Part shown: positions 1-8,141 of the stretch, piece by piece
How positions within the stretch are numbered: the first letter of the stretch is position 1
Layout of the letters: the number at the start of each line of letters is the position of its first letter
From: Streptomyces qaidamensis
GTDB taxonomy: Bacteria; Actinomycetota; Actinomycetes; Streptomycetales; Streptomycetaceae
Length of the DNA: 64,000 nt
Assembly: GCF_001611795.1 (NCBI RefSeq)
Contig: NZ_CP015098.1
Location: 5,456,001-5,520,000 of the forward strand
Direction: 5' to 3'
Notes under the pieces: model-generated
Databases searched by the model: none
The model's input: the letters and a program-made list of their open reading frames with translations, nothing else
What the model was told of the DNA's origin: nothing
Program-made: the position numbers and the translations under genes

Positions 1-22
1 GCGTGACGAGGGCGACAAGTAG
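1..22 (+). CDS. adk: 3' end of an upstream gene, probably adenylate kinase (partial)
   Basis: Only the last six codons (Arg-Asp-Glu-Gly-Asp-Lys) and a TAG stop at 20-22 are visible, read in frame 2. The identification rests on gene order: in Streptomyces, secY and adk precede map and infA. The sequence itself is too short to prove the family. Confidence 0.5.
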
Positions 23-42
23 TCGTCCGTACGCAGCTACGG

Positions 43-68
43 CCGCGGTTCCCCTCGGGGAGCCGCGG
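43..68 (+). terminator. strong GC hairpin between adk end and map
   Basis: A 12-bp stem (43-54 with 57-68, one G-T wobble) closes on a CTCG tetraloop. There is no T tract, so it may be an attenuator or mRNA stabiliser rather than a full terminator. It lies about 90 bases upstream of map. Confidence 0.4.
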
Positions 69-154
69 CTGCTGTGTGGGTGGGGCCGGTCGCGCGGCCC
101 CGTATCGTTGAAGGCGTTCGTTGTCGCCGAAGGTCCAGAAAGGCCGTAGCTCCC

Positions 155-991
155 ATGGTGCAGATCAAAAGCCCCGAGCAGATCGCCAAGATGCGTGAGG
201 CGGGGCTGGTCGTCGCCGCCATTCACGCGGCGACCCGTGAGGCCGCCGTACCCGGGGCCACGACGAAGGATCTGGACCAGGTCGCCCGCAAGGTCCTCGC
301 CGAGCACAACGCCAAGCCGAACTTCCTCGGCTACGGCGGCTTCCCGGCGACGATCTGCACGTCGGTGAACGAGGTCGTCGTCCACGGCATCCCGTCCGAC
401 GACGTCGTCCTCAAGGACGGCGACGTCATCTCCATCGACTGCGGCGCGATCATCGACGGCTGGCACGGCGACGCGGCCTTCACGGCCTTCGTGGGGTCCG
501 GTCACTCCCCGGAGCTGGTCGAGCTCTCCCGGGTGACCGAGGAGTCGATGTGGGCCGGCATCGCCGCGATGAAGCAGGGCAACCGCCTGGTCGACGTCTC
601 CCGGGCCATCGAGACGTACATCCGCCGCCAGCCCAAGCCGGGCGGCGGCAAGTACGGGATCATCGAGGACTACGGCGGCCACGGCATCGGCACCGAGATG
701 CACATGGACCCGCACCTGCTGAACTACGTCGACCGGCGGCGCGGCAAGGGCCCGAAGCTGGTGCCCGGCTTCTGCCTCGCGATCGAGCCGATGGTGTCGC
801 TGGGGACGCCGAAGACGGAGGTCCTCCAGGACGACTGGACCGTCATCACGACGGACGGCACGTGGTCGTCGCACTGGGAGCACTCCGTCGCTCTGACGGA
901 GGAGGGGCCGCTCGTGCTGACGGCTCCCGACGGGGGCAAGGCGAAGCTCGCCGAGCTGGGGATCGTTGCCGCGCCGGATCCGCTGGGCTGA
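155..991 (+). CDS. map: methionine aminopeptidase, type I
   Basis: This cytosolic metalloprotease removes the initiator methionine from new proteins. The 278-residue product shows the M24 pita-bread fold with its five metal ligands in order: Asp in SIDCG, Asp in WHGDAA, His in GGHGIG, Glu in AIEPM and Glu in HWEHS. The ATG at 155 was chosen because it begins the conserved MVQIKSPEQI start; an open frame extends upstream to 74 but that stretch looks non-coding. It sits in the normal place between adk and infA, at the end of the large ribosomal-protein cluster, which fits co-expression with translation genes. Confidence 0.95.
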   Translation: MVQIKSPEQIAKMREAGLVVAAIHAATREAAVPGATTKDLDQVARKVLAEHNAKPNFLGYGGFPATICTSVNEVVVHGIPSDDVVLKDGDVISIDCGAIIDGWHGDAAFTAFVGSGHSPELVELSRVTEESMWAGIAAMKQGNRLVDVSRAIETYIRRQPKPGGGKYGIIEDYGGHGIGTEMHMDPHLLNYVDRRRGKGPKLVPGFCLAIEPMVSLGTPKTEVLQDDWTVITTDGTWSSHWEHSVALTEEGPLVLTAPDGGKAKLAELGIVAAPDPLG

Positions 992-1030
992 GTGCCGCCC
1001 CCTCCGGGGTGGACGGTCGAGCCGTCCGGC

Positions 1031-1110
1031 GGCTGCGGGTTCGTCGTGGTTGTTCGCGCCCACGCGGCGGAGCCGCATGTCGACACAGCCCCGCGCCCCT
1101 GATGGGGCGC
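1031..1110 (+). repeat. dispersed Streptomyces intergenic repeat, copy 1
   Basis: This copy contains the blocks TCGTCGTGGTTGTTCGCGCC and CCCCGCGCCCCTGATGGGGC, the latter forming a GCCCC/GGGGC hairpin. Related copies lie at 3904-3948 and 9541-9605. It lies between map and infA and reads like a transcript 3' structure. I recall the CAGTTCCCCGCGCCCCT core as common between Streptomyces genes. Confidence 0.6.
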
Positions 1111-1144
1111 TTAAAGCCCGGCCCGGTGGGGCAGACTTCCTCGA

Positions 1145-1212
1145 TTCGTGTTTCCGGGAGCCCTGTCGTAGACTGACTCGTCGGCTCTTGTGTACCCGCA
1201 TGCCTGCATGCG
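1145..1212 (+). promoter_or_regulatory. possible infA promoter and leader hairpin
   Basis: TAGACT at 1169-1174 matches a Streptomyces -10 hexamer, with a weak TTCGTG 18 bases upstream. A CGCATG-CCTG-CATGCG inverted repeat (1197-1212) lies in the predicted leader. This is a prediction only; the -35 match is poor. Confidence 0.3.
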
Positions 1213-1256
1213 CCCCGCACAGAGTCGATCAAGGTAGTCGATTCGAAGGGCGAAGC

Positions 1257-1478
1257 GTGGCCAAGAAGCAAGGTGCCATCGAGATCGAGGGCACTGTCGT
1301 CGAGTCTCTTCCGAACGCCATGTTCAAGGTCGAGCTCCAGAACGGCCACCAGGTCCTGGCACACATCAGCGGCAAGATGCGCATGCACTACATCCGCATC
1401 CTCCCTGACGACCGGGTCGTGGTGGAGCTGTCTCCGTACGACCTCACCCGTGGCCGGATCGTCTACCGCTACAAGTAG
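1257..1478 (+). CDS. infA: translation initiation factor IF-1
   Basis: IF-1 occupies the ribosomal A site during initiation. The 73-residue product is a single S1/OB-fold domain with the family's core (GAIEIEGTVVESLPNAMFKV) and the usual ending RGRIVYRYK. The GTG at 1257 gives exactly the family length; a purine-rich GAAGGGCGAAG stretch lies just upstream. It follows map after a 265-base gap that holds a dispersed repeat and a possible promoter, and precedes rpmJ, the standard actinobacterial order. Confidence 0.97.
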   Translation: MAKKQGAIEIEGTVVESLPNAMFKVELQNGHQVLAHISGKMRMHYIRILPDDRVVVELSPYDLTRGRIVYRYK

Positions 1479-1543
1479 ATCTTGCCTGTGCCCCGCGCCA
1501 CGTGCGACGGGGCTGCCGGCACTGACCCGGAGAACCTCAACCC

Positions 1544-1657
1544 ATGAAGGTCAAGCCGAGCGTCAAGAAGATCTGCGACAAGTGCAGGGTGATCCGCCGT
1601 CACGGCCGGGTCATGGTCATCTGCGACAACCCGCGCCACAAGCAGCGCCAGGGCTGA
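1544..1657 (+). CDS. rpmJ: 50S ribosomal protein L36
   Basis: This 37-residue protein has the L36 zinc-ribbon pattern: the cysteine pair C-D-K-C, then a Cys and His near the C-terminus (VICDNPRHKQRQG). The four-ligand (C+) form is intact, so a zinc-binding L36 is expected. It lies 65 bases after infA and before rpsM and is transcribed with them. Confidence 0.95.
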   Translation: MKVKPSVKKICDKCRVIRRHGRVMVICDNPRHKQRQG

Positions 1658-1851
1658 CGCACGACCGATCCCTCTGCATCCATCGCAGAGATTCGCGCGA
1701 CGCAAGCAGAACATGTTCATACGCAGGACCCAGGCGAACGAGCGTCCGCCTGACACCCCCGGTTCGGAGGCTGGGGACCCAGTTCGTACCTGGTACGGCG
1801 GCTGGGAGTCGGTTCTGCGGAAGACCTCCGACAAGTAACTGGAGCCATTGA

Positions 1852-2232
1852 ATGGCACGCGTTTCCGGTGTTGACATCCCGCGCGAAAAGCGCGTGGAGA
1901 TCGCCCTCACCTACGTGTTCGGCATCGGCCGGACTCTGTCCCAGCAGACGCTGGCCGCCACCGGCGTGGACCCGAACACCCGTGTTCGGGACCTCTCCGA
2001 GGAGCAGCTGGTCGCGATCCGCGAGTACGTCGACAACAACATCAAGACCGAGGGTGACCTCCGTCGCGAGATCCAGGCCGACATCCGCCGCAAGGTCGAG
2101 ATCGGTACCTACCAGGGTCTCCGTCACCGTCGTGGTCTGCCCGTCCGCGGTCAGCGCACCAGCACCAACGCTCGTACCCGCAAGGGTCCGCGTCGCGCCA
2201 TCGCCGGCAAGAAGAAGCCGGGCAAGAAGTAG
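1852..2232 (+). CDS. rpsM: 30S ribosomal protein S13
   Basis: S13 sits in the head of the small subunit and contacts tRNA and the inter-subunit bridges. The 126-residue product shows the conserved N-terminus (MARVSGVDIPREKR), the YVFGIGR segment and the basic C-terminal tail with RGLPVRGQRT and the KKKPGKK end. The 194-base gap after rpmJ holds a small CTCTGC/GCAGAG hairpin at 1672-1690 but no recognised gene. Confidence 0.97.
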   Translation: MARVSGVDIPREKRVEIALTYVFGIGRTLSQQTLAATGVDPNTRVRDLSEEQLVAIREYVDNNIKTEGDLRREIQADIRRKVEIGTYQGLRHRRGLPVRGQRTSTNARTRKGPRRAIAGKKKPGKK

Positions 2233-2296
2233 TCCACAGCGGACGACTGTCCACGGTCTTCGCTGTAGGACCGACCACCTCCCGTAGGAGTTATAG

Positions 2297-2701
2297 ATGC
2301 CCCCCAAGGGTCGTCAGGGCGCTGCCAAGAAGGTGCGCCGCAAGGAAAAGAAGAACGTCGCTCACGGCCACGCGCACATCAAGAGCACGTTCAACAACAC
2401 GATCGTCTCGATCACGGACCCGTCCGGCAACGTGATCTCCTGGGCCTCCGCCGGCCACGTCGGCTTCAAGGGCTCGCGCAAGTCGACTCCCTTCGCCGCG
2501 CAGATGGCCGCCGAGTCGGCCGCCCGCCGCGCGCAGGAGCACGGCATGCGCAAGGTCGACGTCTTCGTCAAGGGTCCCGGCTCCGGCCGTGAGACCGCGA
2601 TCCGCTCCCTCCAGGCCACCGGCCTCGAGGTCGGCTCGATCCAGGACGTCACGCCGACCCCGCACAACGGCTGCCGTCCGCCGAAGCGCCGCCGCGTCTG
2701 A
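2297..2701 (+). CDS. rpsK: 30S ribosomal protein S11
   Basis: S11 helps form the platform of the small subunit and the mRNA exit region. The 134-residue product has the family blocks HIKSTFNNTIVSITD, SAGHVGFKGSRKSTPFAAQ and the arginine-rich end NGCRPPKRRRV. It is preceded by the GGAG-type ribosome binding site TAGGAG. It follows rpsM by 64 bases; no rpsD lies between rpsK and rpoA, as is normal in Streptomyces. Confidence 0.97.
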   Translation: MPPKGRQGAAKKVRRKEKKNVAHGHAHIKSTFNNTIVSITDPSGNVISWASAGHVGFKGSRKSTPFAAQMAAESAARRAQEHGMRKVDVFVKGPGSGRETAIRSLQATGLEVGSIQDVTPTPHNGCRPPKRRRV

Positions 2702-2745
2702 CCCCTCGGGGCAGGTGCACGGCCGCTCGTCGGTCTGAGGGTTTC

Positions 2746-2777
2746 GGGCGGTATGGCTCTTCGGGGCCATATCGCCC
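2746..2777 (+). promoter_or_regulatory. rpsK-rpoA intergenic hairpin
   Basis: A 12-bp stem (2746-2757 with 2766-2777, one G-T wobble) encloses the loop TCTTCGGG. No run of T follows. Another short GGGCA/TGCCC pair lies at 2825-2846, just before rpoA. The 165-base gap is therefore structured and may act as a partial terminator or processing site that sets RpoA level. Confidence 0.45.
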
Positions 2778-2866
2778 GTACCCTTGTAACTGCAACACAC
2801 TCCGGGCCAGCCGCCCGGTGGCAAGGGCATCAAATAGTGGGTGCCCCTGACTGAAGGACTCACCAC

Positions 2867-3889
2867 ATGCTGATCGCTCAGCGTCCCTCGTTGACCGAAG
2901 AGGTCGTCGACGAATTCCGCTCCCGGTTCGTGATCGAGCCGCTGGAGCCGGGCTTCGGTTACACCCTCGGTAACTCTCTGCGCCGGACCCTCCTCTCCTC
3001 GATCCCGGGTGCGGCGGTCACGTCCATCCGCATCGACGGCGTGCTGCACGAGTTCACCACCGTGCCGGGCGTCAAGGAGGACGTCACCGACCTGATCCTC
3101 AACATCAAGCAGCTGGTCGTCTCCTCGGAGCACGACGAGCCGGTCGTGATGTACCTGCGCAAGCAGGGCCCGGGTCTGGTCACCGCCGCCGACATCGCGC
3201 CCCCGGCCGGTGTCGAGGTGCACAACCCCGACCTCGTCCTCGCCACGCTCAACGGCAAGGGCAAGCTGGAGATGGAGCTGACCGTCGAGCGCGGTCGCGG
3301 TTACGTCTCCGCCGTGCAGAACAAGCAGGTGGGTCAGGAGATCGGCCGGATCCCGGTCGACTCGATCTACTCGCCGGTGCTCAAGGTCACGTACAAGGTC
3401 GAGGCCACGCGTGTCGAGCAGCGGACCGACTTCGACAAGCTGATCGTCGACGTCGAGACCAAGCAGGCCATGCGCCCGCGTGACGCCATGGCGTCCGCCG
3501 GTAAGACCCTGGTCGAGCTGTTCGGCCTGGCCCGCGAGCTCAACATCGACGCCGAGGGCATCGACATGGGCCCGTCTCCCACGGACGCCGCCCTTGCCGC
3601 CGACCTGGCGCTGCCGATCGAGGAGCTGGAGCTCACCGTTCGGTCGTACAACTGCCTCAAGCGCGAGGGCATCCACTCCGTGGGTGAGCTCGTGGCCCGT
3701 TCCGAGGCGGACCTGCTCGACATCCGCAACTTCGGTGCGAAGTCGATCGACGAGGTCAAGGCGAAGCTGGCGGGTATGGGCCTCGCGCTCAAGGACTCGC
3801 CTCCCGGCTTCGACCCGACCGCTGCCGCGGACGCGTTCGGTGCCGACGACGACGCCGATGCCGGTTTCGTGGAGACCGAGCAGTACTGA
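2867..3889 (+). CDS. rpoA: DNA-directed RNA polymerase alpha subunit
   Basis: Alpha forms the dimer scaffold for RNA polymerase assembly and contacts promoters and activators. The 340-residue product has the N-terminal assembly domain (LEPGFGYTLGNSLRRTLLSS near residue 25) and a C-terminal helix-hairpin-helix domain at about 240-310 (ELTVRSYNCLKREGI, DLLDIRNFGAKSIDEV) that binds UP elements. The acidic C-terminal tail is typical of actinobacteria. It lies between rpsK and rplQ. Confidence 0.98.
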   Translation: MLIAQRPSLTEEVVDEFRSRFVIEPLEPGFGYTLGNSLRRTLLSSIPGAAVTSIRIDGVLHEFTTVPGVKEDVTDLILNIKQLVVSSEHDEPVVMYLRKQGPGLVTAADIAPPAGVEVHNPDLVLATLNGKGKLEMELTVERGRGYVSAVQNKQVGQEIGRIPVDSIYSPVLKVTYKVEATRVEQRTDFDKLIVDVETKQAMRPRDAMASAGKTLVELFGLARELNIDAEGIDMGPSPTDAALAADLALPIEELELTVRSYNCLKREGIHSVGELVARSEADLLDIRNFGAKSIDEVKAKLAGMGLALKDSPPGFDPTAAADAFGADDDADAGFVETEQY

Positions 3890-3903
3890 TCGGGCTGCCG
3901 GTC

Positions 3904-3948
3904 CGTCGTGGCCGGCCGCGCAGTTCCCCGCGCCCCGGTGGGGCGCGG
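3904..3948 (+). repeat. dispersed Streptomyces intergenic repeat, copy 2
   Basis: This copy has GTCGTGGCCGGCCGCGCAGT followed by TCCCCGCGCCCCGGTGGGGC, with a CGCCCC/GGGGCG hairpin. It lies between rpoA and rplQ and shares the core found at 1031-1110 and 9541-9605. Confidence 0.6.
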
Positions 3949-4057
3949 ACCCCTCCGGGCGCCGGAAACGGCGCCCGGATCTCCGACAGGCGACCGCCTG
4001 CTCGGATACTGACCCCGGTACCTGATACGGCCGGGGCAGACACCTAGGAGAAGCACC

Positions 4058-4558
4058 ATGCCGAAGCCCACCAAGGGTGCCCGTATGGGCGGCAGCGCCG
4101 CGCACGAGAAGCTGATGCTCGCGAACCTCGCGAAGTCGCTCTTCGAGCACGGCCGCATCACCACCACCGAGGCGAAGGCCCGCAAGCTGCGGCCGTACGC
4201 CGAGCGTCTGGTCACCAAGGCGAAGAAGGGCGACCTTCACAACCGCCGTCAGGTGCTCCAGGTCATCACGGACAAGAGCATCGTGCACACGCTCTTCACC
4301 GAGATCGGCCCGCGCTACGAGAACCGTCCGGGTGGCTACACCCGCATCACCAAGATCGGTAACCGCCGTGGCGACAACGCGCCCATGGCTGTCATCGAGC
4401 TGGTCGAGGCTCTGACGGTGGCGCAGGAGGCGACGGGCGAGGCCGAGGCCGCGACCGCGCGCGCGGTCAAGGAAGACGCCCTCAAGAAGGACGAGGCCGC
4501 CGAGGCCAAGTCCGACGAGGCCGCCGAGGCTCCCGCCGAGGAGTCGAAGGACGCGTAA
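4058..4558 (+). CDS. rplQ: 50S ribosomal protein L17
   Basis: L17 binds near the exit tunnel of the large subunit. The conserved core occupies the first ~120 residues (MPKPTKGARMGGSAAHEKLM, RPYAERLVTKAKKGD, RITKIGNRRGDNAPMAVIEL). The 166-residue product then carries an Ala/Glu/Lys-rich, acidic tail of about 45 residues, an extension common in Streptomyces. AGGAG precedes the ATG. It closes the ribosomal cluster and is followed by a strong terminator. Confidence 0.97.
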   Translation: MPKPTKGARMGGSAAHEKLMLANLAKSLFEHGRITTTEAKARKLRPYAERLVTKAKKGDLHNRRQVLQVITDKSIVHTLFTEIGPRYENRPGGYTRITKIGNRRGDNAPMAVIELVEALTVAQEATGEAEAATARAVKEDALKKDEAAEAKSDEAAEAPAEESKDA

Positions 4559-4581
4559 GCGTTCCGCCCCTTCAGGGCGTT

Positions 4582-4621
4582 GGCGGGCCCGTTCCCTTTC
4601 ACAGGGGACGGGCCCGCCTTT
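4582..4621 (+). terminator. terminator after rplQ
   Basis: A 15-bp stem (4582-4596 with 4604-4618, one G-T wobble) has a 7-base loop and is followed by TTT. It ends the ribosomal operon 23 bases before truA. Confidence 0.85.
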
Positions 4622-4643
4622 GTGTCGGTGAGAGGATCCTGGG

Positions 4644-5498
4644 GTGAGTGACGAAGTAGAGGCCGGCCACGTCCGGGTCCGGCTCGATCTGTCGTACGAC
4701 GGGAGTGAGTTCTCCGGGTGGGCCAAGCAGGCCGGGGGGCGGCGGACCGTGCAGGGGGAGATCGAGGACGCTCTGCGGACCGTGACGCGGTCGCGGGAGA
4801 CCTACGAGCTGACCGTCGCGGGGCGTACCGATGCGGGCGTGCACGCGCGCGGGCAGGTCGCTCATGTCGACCTGCCGCGTGAGGTGTGGGCCGAGCACCA
4901 CCAGAAGCTGCTGAAGCGGCTCGCCGGGCGGCTGCCGCGGGATGTCCGGGTCTGGGCCCTCAGGGAGGCGCCCACGGGCTTCAACGCCCGCTTCTCGGCA
5001 GTCTGGAGGCGGTACGCGTACCGGGTCACCGACAACCCCGGGGGCGTCGACCCGCTGCTGCGCGGCCATGTGCTGTGGCACGACTGGCCGCTCGACGTGG
5101 ACGCCATGAACGAGGCGGCCCGGGGGCTGCTGGGCGAGCACGACTTCGCCGCCTACTGCAAGAAGCGGGAGGGCGCGACCACGATCCGCACGCTCCAGGA
5201 GCTGAGCCTGGTGCGCGGGGACGACGGGATCATCACCGCCACCGTGCGGGCCGACGCCTTCTGCCACAACATGGTGCGCTCGCTCATCGGGGCGCTGCTG
5301 TTCGTCGGGGACGGGCACCGGCCCGCCGACTGGCCGGGGAAGGTGCTGGCGGCCGGCGTACGGGACTCGGCCGTGCACGTCGTACGGCCGCACGGGCTGA
5401 CGCTGGAGGAGGTCGGCTACCCGGCCGACGAACTGCTCGCCGCGCGCAGCAGGGAGGCGCGGAACAAGCGGTCGCTGCCGTCGGCGGGCTGCTGCTGA
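4644..5498 (+). CDS. truA: tRNA pseudouridine(38-40) synthase TruA
   Basis: TruA isomerises uridines 38-40 in the anticodon stem of many tRNAs. The 284-residue product has the family start LDLSYDGSEFSGWAKQ and the catalytic motif AGRTDAGVHARGQ, whose Asp is residue 63. The FCHNMVRSLIG block near residue 210 is also typical. The GTG at 4644 was chosen because it gives the full N-terminus and lies just past the rplQ terminator. It converges with the next gene, only 7 bases apart. Confidence 0.95.
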   Translation: MSDEVEAGHVRVRLDLSYDGSEFSGWAKQAGGRRTVQGEIEDALRTVTRSRETYELTVAGRTDAGVHARGQVAHVDLPREVWAEHHQKLLKRLAGRLPRDVRVWALREAPTGFNARFSAVWRRYAYRVTDNPGGVDPLLRGHVLWHDWPLDVDAMNEAARGLLGEHDFAAYCKKREGATTIRTLQELSLVRGDDGIITATVRADAFCHNMVRSLIGALLFVGDGHRPADWPGKVLAAGVRDSAVHVVRPHGLTLEEVGYPADELLAARSREARNKRSLPSAGCC

Positions 5499-5505
5499 GG
5501 GCCGG

Positions 5506-6375
5506 CTATTCGTTGGCCGCGGCCGAGGCCTGGACCTCGCCGCGGCGGCGGATCTGGTCGAACGTGAACTGGGCCAGGTCGTCCCCGATCTTGTAGACCG
5601 GGATGTCCTTGGGCGTCACGTCCTTGCCGTTGGTGAAACCGGCGTTGGTGAAGTAGGCGTAGCGGCCGTAGGAGTTGGTGGTCGTGCGGCAGAATCCGGA
5701 TTCGCAGAAGGGCTTCACGCCGCCGCCGGAGAGCGACTTCACGAAGCTCTTCTTGGTGCTCTGGCCCTTGGCCTTCACGGCCTGCGCCTCGGTGTCGAAG
5801 ACGGCCACGCCGACCGTCACCGCCATGCCGTCCTTGACGTAGGTGGCGCGTATCAGGCGCGTGCAGTCGTTCGCCGTGAGGATCTTGGGGAGCGTGCCGC
5901 CGGCCGCCGAGCCGCAGCTGCGGGTGTCGGCGGTGGGGCCCTTCTTGTACAGCGTCCCGGCCTGGGTCAGCTGGGTGCCCGGGAAGAGGGTGTCCGGGCT
6001 GAGCGGGGCCTTGTCCTTCTTCGCGCTGGCGATGAAGTCCTTCGGGTCCAGCGGGGGAGGGGCGCTGGTCGGGGCGAAGGACGGGGCCGAGGCGGTCTGG
6101 CTCGGGATGTCGGCCGACGGCAGGGAGGTCGGGTTCCCCTGCTTGTCGTCGCCCGCCGAGACGACGGCGACCGCGACGGCGGTGCCGATCGCGACGGTGG
6201 CGAACGCGCCGCCGCCGATCATCAGCAGCCGGCGTCGCTTGTTGCGGGCCTCTGAGGCTTCAGCGAGCGCCGCCCAGTCCGGTGACGGGCCGCCCCCGCT
6301 GTTCCAGGGCTGCTGCGACTGCGGTTTCCAGGGATCCCACTGGGACTGAGGTCCCCCCTGCTGCCCAAAGCTCAT
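5506..6375 (-). CDS. single-pass membrane protein of unknown function
   Basis: I do not recognise a named family. The 289-residue product (from the ATG at 6375; an ATG three codons upstream at 6384 is the alternative) has a Gln/Pro/Trp-rich cytoplasmic N-terminus, a basic NKRRRL stretch and one membrane helix at about 50-75. The extracellular part begins with a Ser/Pro/Ala linker and is a globular domain with four cysteines (SCGS, NDC, FCESGFC), probably two disulfides. It converges with truA and is divergent from the small membrane gene at 6450, so it forms its own transcription unit. Confidence 0.75.
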   Translation of the reverse strand: MSFGQQGGPQSQWDPWKPQSQQPWNSGGGPSPDWAALAEASEARNKRRRLLMIGGGAFATVAIGTAVAVAVVSAGDDKQGNPTSLPSADIPSQTASAPSFAPTSAPPPLDPKDFIASAKKDKAPLSPDTLFPGTQLTQAGTLYKKGPTADTRSCGSAAGGTLPKILTANDCTRLIRATYVKDGMAVTVGVAVFDTEAQAVKAKGQSTKKSFVKSLSGGGVKPFCESGFCRTTTNSYGRYAYFTNAGFTNGKDVTPKDIPVYKIGDDLAQFTFDQIRRRGEVQASAAANE

Positions 6376-6449
6376 GGGCCGCATCTTAGACGGGACAAGG
6401 GGTGTGCTGGTCCGCCCGGACGGGCTCTCCAGCCCCTAGCGTTCCTCCC

Positions 6450-6761
6450 ATGCGCACGGGCAAAGGCGACATCTCCGGGTGGTTGGGGCGAGTGCTGCCG
6501 GCGGTGGTGCTGCTGGGGTGTCTGCTGTCCTGGCCGGCCCTCGCGGCCGGGGTGTGGCCGTCGGTCGTGGTGGGGGCGCTGCGGGCATGCCGTCGTCCGC
6601 GCGCGGGCGGATCCGTGGTGCGGTGGTGCGCGGCCCTCGCCGTGGACGTCGCCGTCTCGGCGGTGTTCCCGTACGTACGGCCACTGCGGCGGAGGACGCT
6701 GCGGAAGGCTGTCACGCTCTGTGCCGTCCTGTATGTCTCCGTGACCGAGCGGCTCCGGTGA
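6450..6761 (+). CDS. small membrane protein, hypothetical
   Basis: The 103-residue product has two hydrophobic segments (about 14-40 and 52-68) separated by an Arg-rich loop, and ends with RTLRKAV and a third weak helix. I recognise no domain. The ATG at 6450 was preferred over an upstream start at 6402 because the extra residues look non-coding. A long antisense frame overlaps it, so coding status is not certain, but divergent placement from the previous gene and the stop just before the rplM promoter support it. Confidence 0.5.
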   Translation: MRTGKGDISGWLGRVLPAVVLLGCLLSWPALAAGVWPSVVVGALRACRRPRAGGSVVRWCAALAVDVAVSAVFPYVRPLRRRTLRKAVTLCAVLYVSVTERLR

Positions 6762-6770
6762 TCCCGCGTT

Positions 6771-6799
6771 TTGACCCTTGTGGTGTACCCCGGTATTCT
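6771..6799 (+). promoter_or_regulatory. housekeeping promoter for rplM-rpsI
   Basis: TTGACC (6771-6776), a 17-base spacer and TATTCT (6794-6799) form a near-consensus vegetative promoter. Transcription would start near 6806, giving a leader of about 170 bases before rplM. That leader contains GGCCC/GGGCC and other pairings and could hold an L13 autoregulatory structure. Confidence 0.7.
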
Positions 6800-6978
6800 G
6801 CTTGTTCGTTGTGTATTGGCTTGCTCATTCTCACGGGACGGGCCCTTACACCGGTCCACCGGGCCGATGACCAGCGACCCCACGTACGCGGTATGCGTCG
6901 CCGCAGTGCGGTCCAGGCTGTCGTGATCGTTTCGGTGACCAGTTATGGACCATTCACTCGAAGCGAAGGCTACGAACC

Positions 6979-7422
6979 GTGCGTACGTACAGCCCCAAGC
7001 CCGGCGATGTGACGCGCCAGTGGCACGTCATCGACGCCCAGGACGTTGTCCTGGGCCGTCTCGCCACCACTGCCGCGACGCTCCTCCGGGGCAAGCACAA
7101 GCCGATCTACGCTCCCCACGTCGACGCTGGTGACTTCGTCATCATCATCAACGCGGACAAGGTGCACCTGTCCGGCAACAAGCGGACCCAGAAGATGGCG
7201 TACCGCCACTCCGGCTACCCGGGCGGTCTGCGCTCCGTCCGTTACGACGAGCTGCTCGACAAGAACCCCGAGAAGGCCATCGAGAAGGCCGTCAAGGGCA
7301 TGCTCCCCAAGAACACGCTGGGCCGTCAGATGCTCTCGAAGCTGAAGGTCTACAAGGGTGACCAGCACCCGCACGGCGCGCAGCAGCCGCAGCCGTTCGA
7401 GATCACCCAGGTCGCGCAGTAA
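6979..7422 (+). CDS. rplM: 50S ribosomal protein L13
   Basis: L13 is an early-assembly protein of the large subunit. The 147-residue product has the family start RTYSPKPGDVTRQWHVIDAQ, then LGRLATTAATLLRGKHKP, and the block KMAYRHSGYPGGLRS. Translation starts at GTG 6979, with GAAGG about nine bases upstream. It forms an operon with rpsI, 41 bases downstream, under the promoter at 6771. Confidence 0.97.
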   Translation: MRTYSPKPGDVTRQWHVIDAQDVVLGRLATTAATLLRGKHKPIYAPHVDAGDFVIIINADKVHLSGNKRTQKMAYRHSGYPGGLRSVRYDELLDKNPEKAIEKAVKGMLPKNTLGRQMLSKLKVYKGDQHPHGAQQPQPFEITQVAQ

Positions 7423-7463
7423 GTCCGGCCACCCCCAAGACTGAAGAGAATCTGAGGAGCATC

Positions 7464-7976
7464 GTGGCCGAGACCACTGCCGAGCAGCCGCTCGAAGAGA
7501 TCGACATCGACAGCTACACCACCGAGTCCGAGGTGCCCGTCGAGGGCGAGTACACCTCGGAGTCCATGGCGTCCCGCTTCGGCGAGCCCCAGCCGGCCGC
7601 CGGCCTGGGCCGTCGCAAGAACGCCATCGCCCGCGTCCGGATCGTCCCGGGCACCGGCAAGTGGAAGATCAACGGTCGCACCCTTGAGGACTACTTCCCT
7701 AACAAGGTGCACCAGCAGGAAGTCAACGAGCCCTTCAAGGTGCTCGAGCTCGACGACCGCTACGACGTCGTCGCCCGCATCTCCGGTGGCGGTGTCTCCG
7801 GTCAGGCCGGTGCGCTCCGTCTGGGTGTCGCCCGTGCGCTGAACGAGGCGGACGTCGACAACAACCGCGGCCCGCTGAAGAAGGCCGGCTTCCTCAAGCG
7901 CGACGACCGTGCGGTCGAGCGCAAGAAGGCCGGTCTGAAGAAGGCCCGCAAGGCTCCGCAGTACAGCAAGCGCTAA
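7464..7976 (+). CDS. rpsI: 30S ribosomal protein S9
   Basis: S9's C-terminal tail reaches the P-site tRNA. The 170-residue product has an acidic N-terminal extension of about 45 residues (rich in Glu, Ser and Thr), usual in actinobacteria, then the S9 core from GRRKNAIARVRIVPG. The essential tail is intact (RKAPQYSKR). Translation begins at GTG 7464 after GAGGAG. It shares the rplM transcript and ends in the terminator at 8014. Confidence 0.97.
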   Translation: MAETTAEQPLEEIDIDSYTTESEVPVEGEYTSESMASRFGEPQPAAGLGRRKNAIARVRIVPGTGKWKINGRTLEDYFPNKVHQQEVNEPFKVLELDDRYDVVARISGGGVSGQAGALRLGVARALNEADVDNNRGPLKKAGFLKRDDRAVERKKAGLKKARKAPQYSKR

Positions 7977-8013
7977 TCGCGTCGCCCGTCCTTGCGACTG
8001 GCTTCGCAACGAT

Positions 8014-8049
8014 CGCCCCGGCGGCACGGTTGTGCTGCCGGGGCGGTTT
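8014..8049 (+). terminator. terminator after rpsI
   Basis: A 13-bp stem (8014-8026 with 8033-8045, one G-T wobble) and 6-base loop are followed by GTTT. It separates rplM-rpsI from glmM. Confidence 0.85.
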
Positions 8050-8141
8050 CGTTTACACAACCCCTACAGCCCCCGGACAGTCTCAGGGGGCACTCGGGGA
8101 TGTGAGCCGCATTCTCTTCAGCAATTTCGGAGGACACCACT

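Noticed and set aside
6386..6883. Minus-strand 165-codon frame over the small membrane gene
   Set aside because: Arg/Thr-rich composition with no domain; it also covers the rplM promoter, so the plus-strand gene is preferred.
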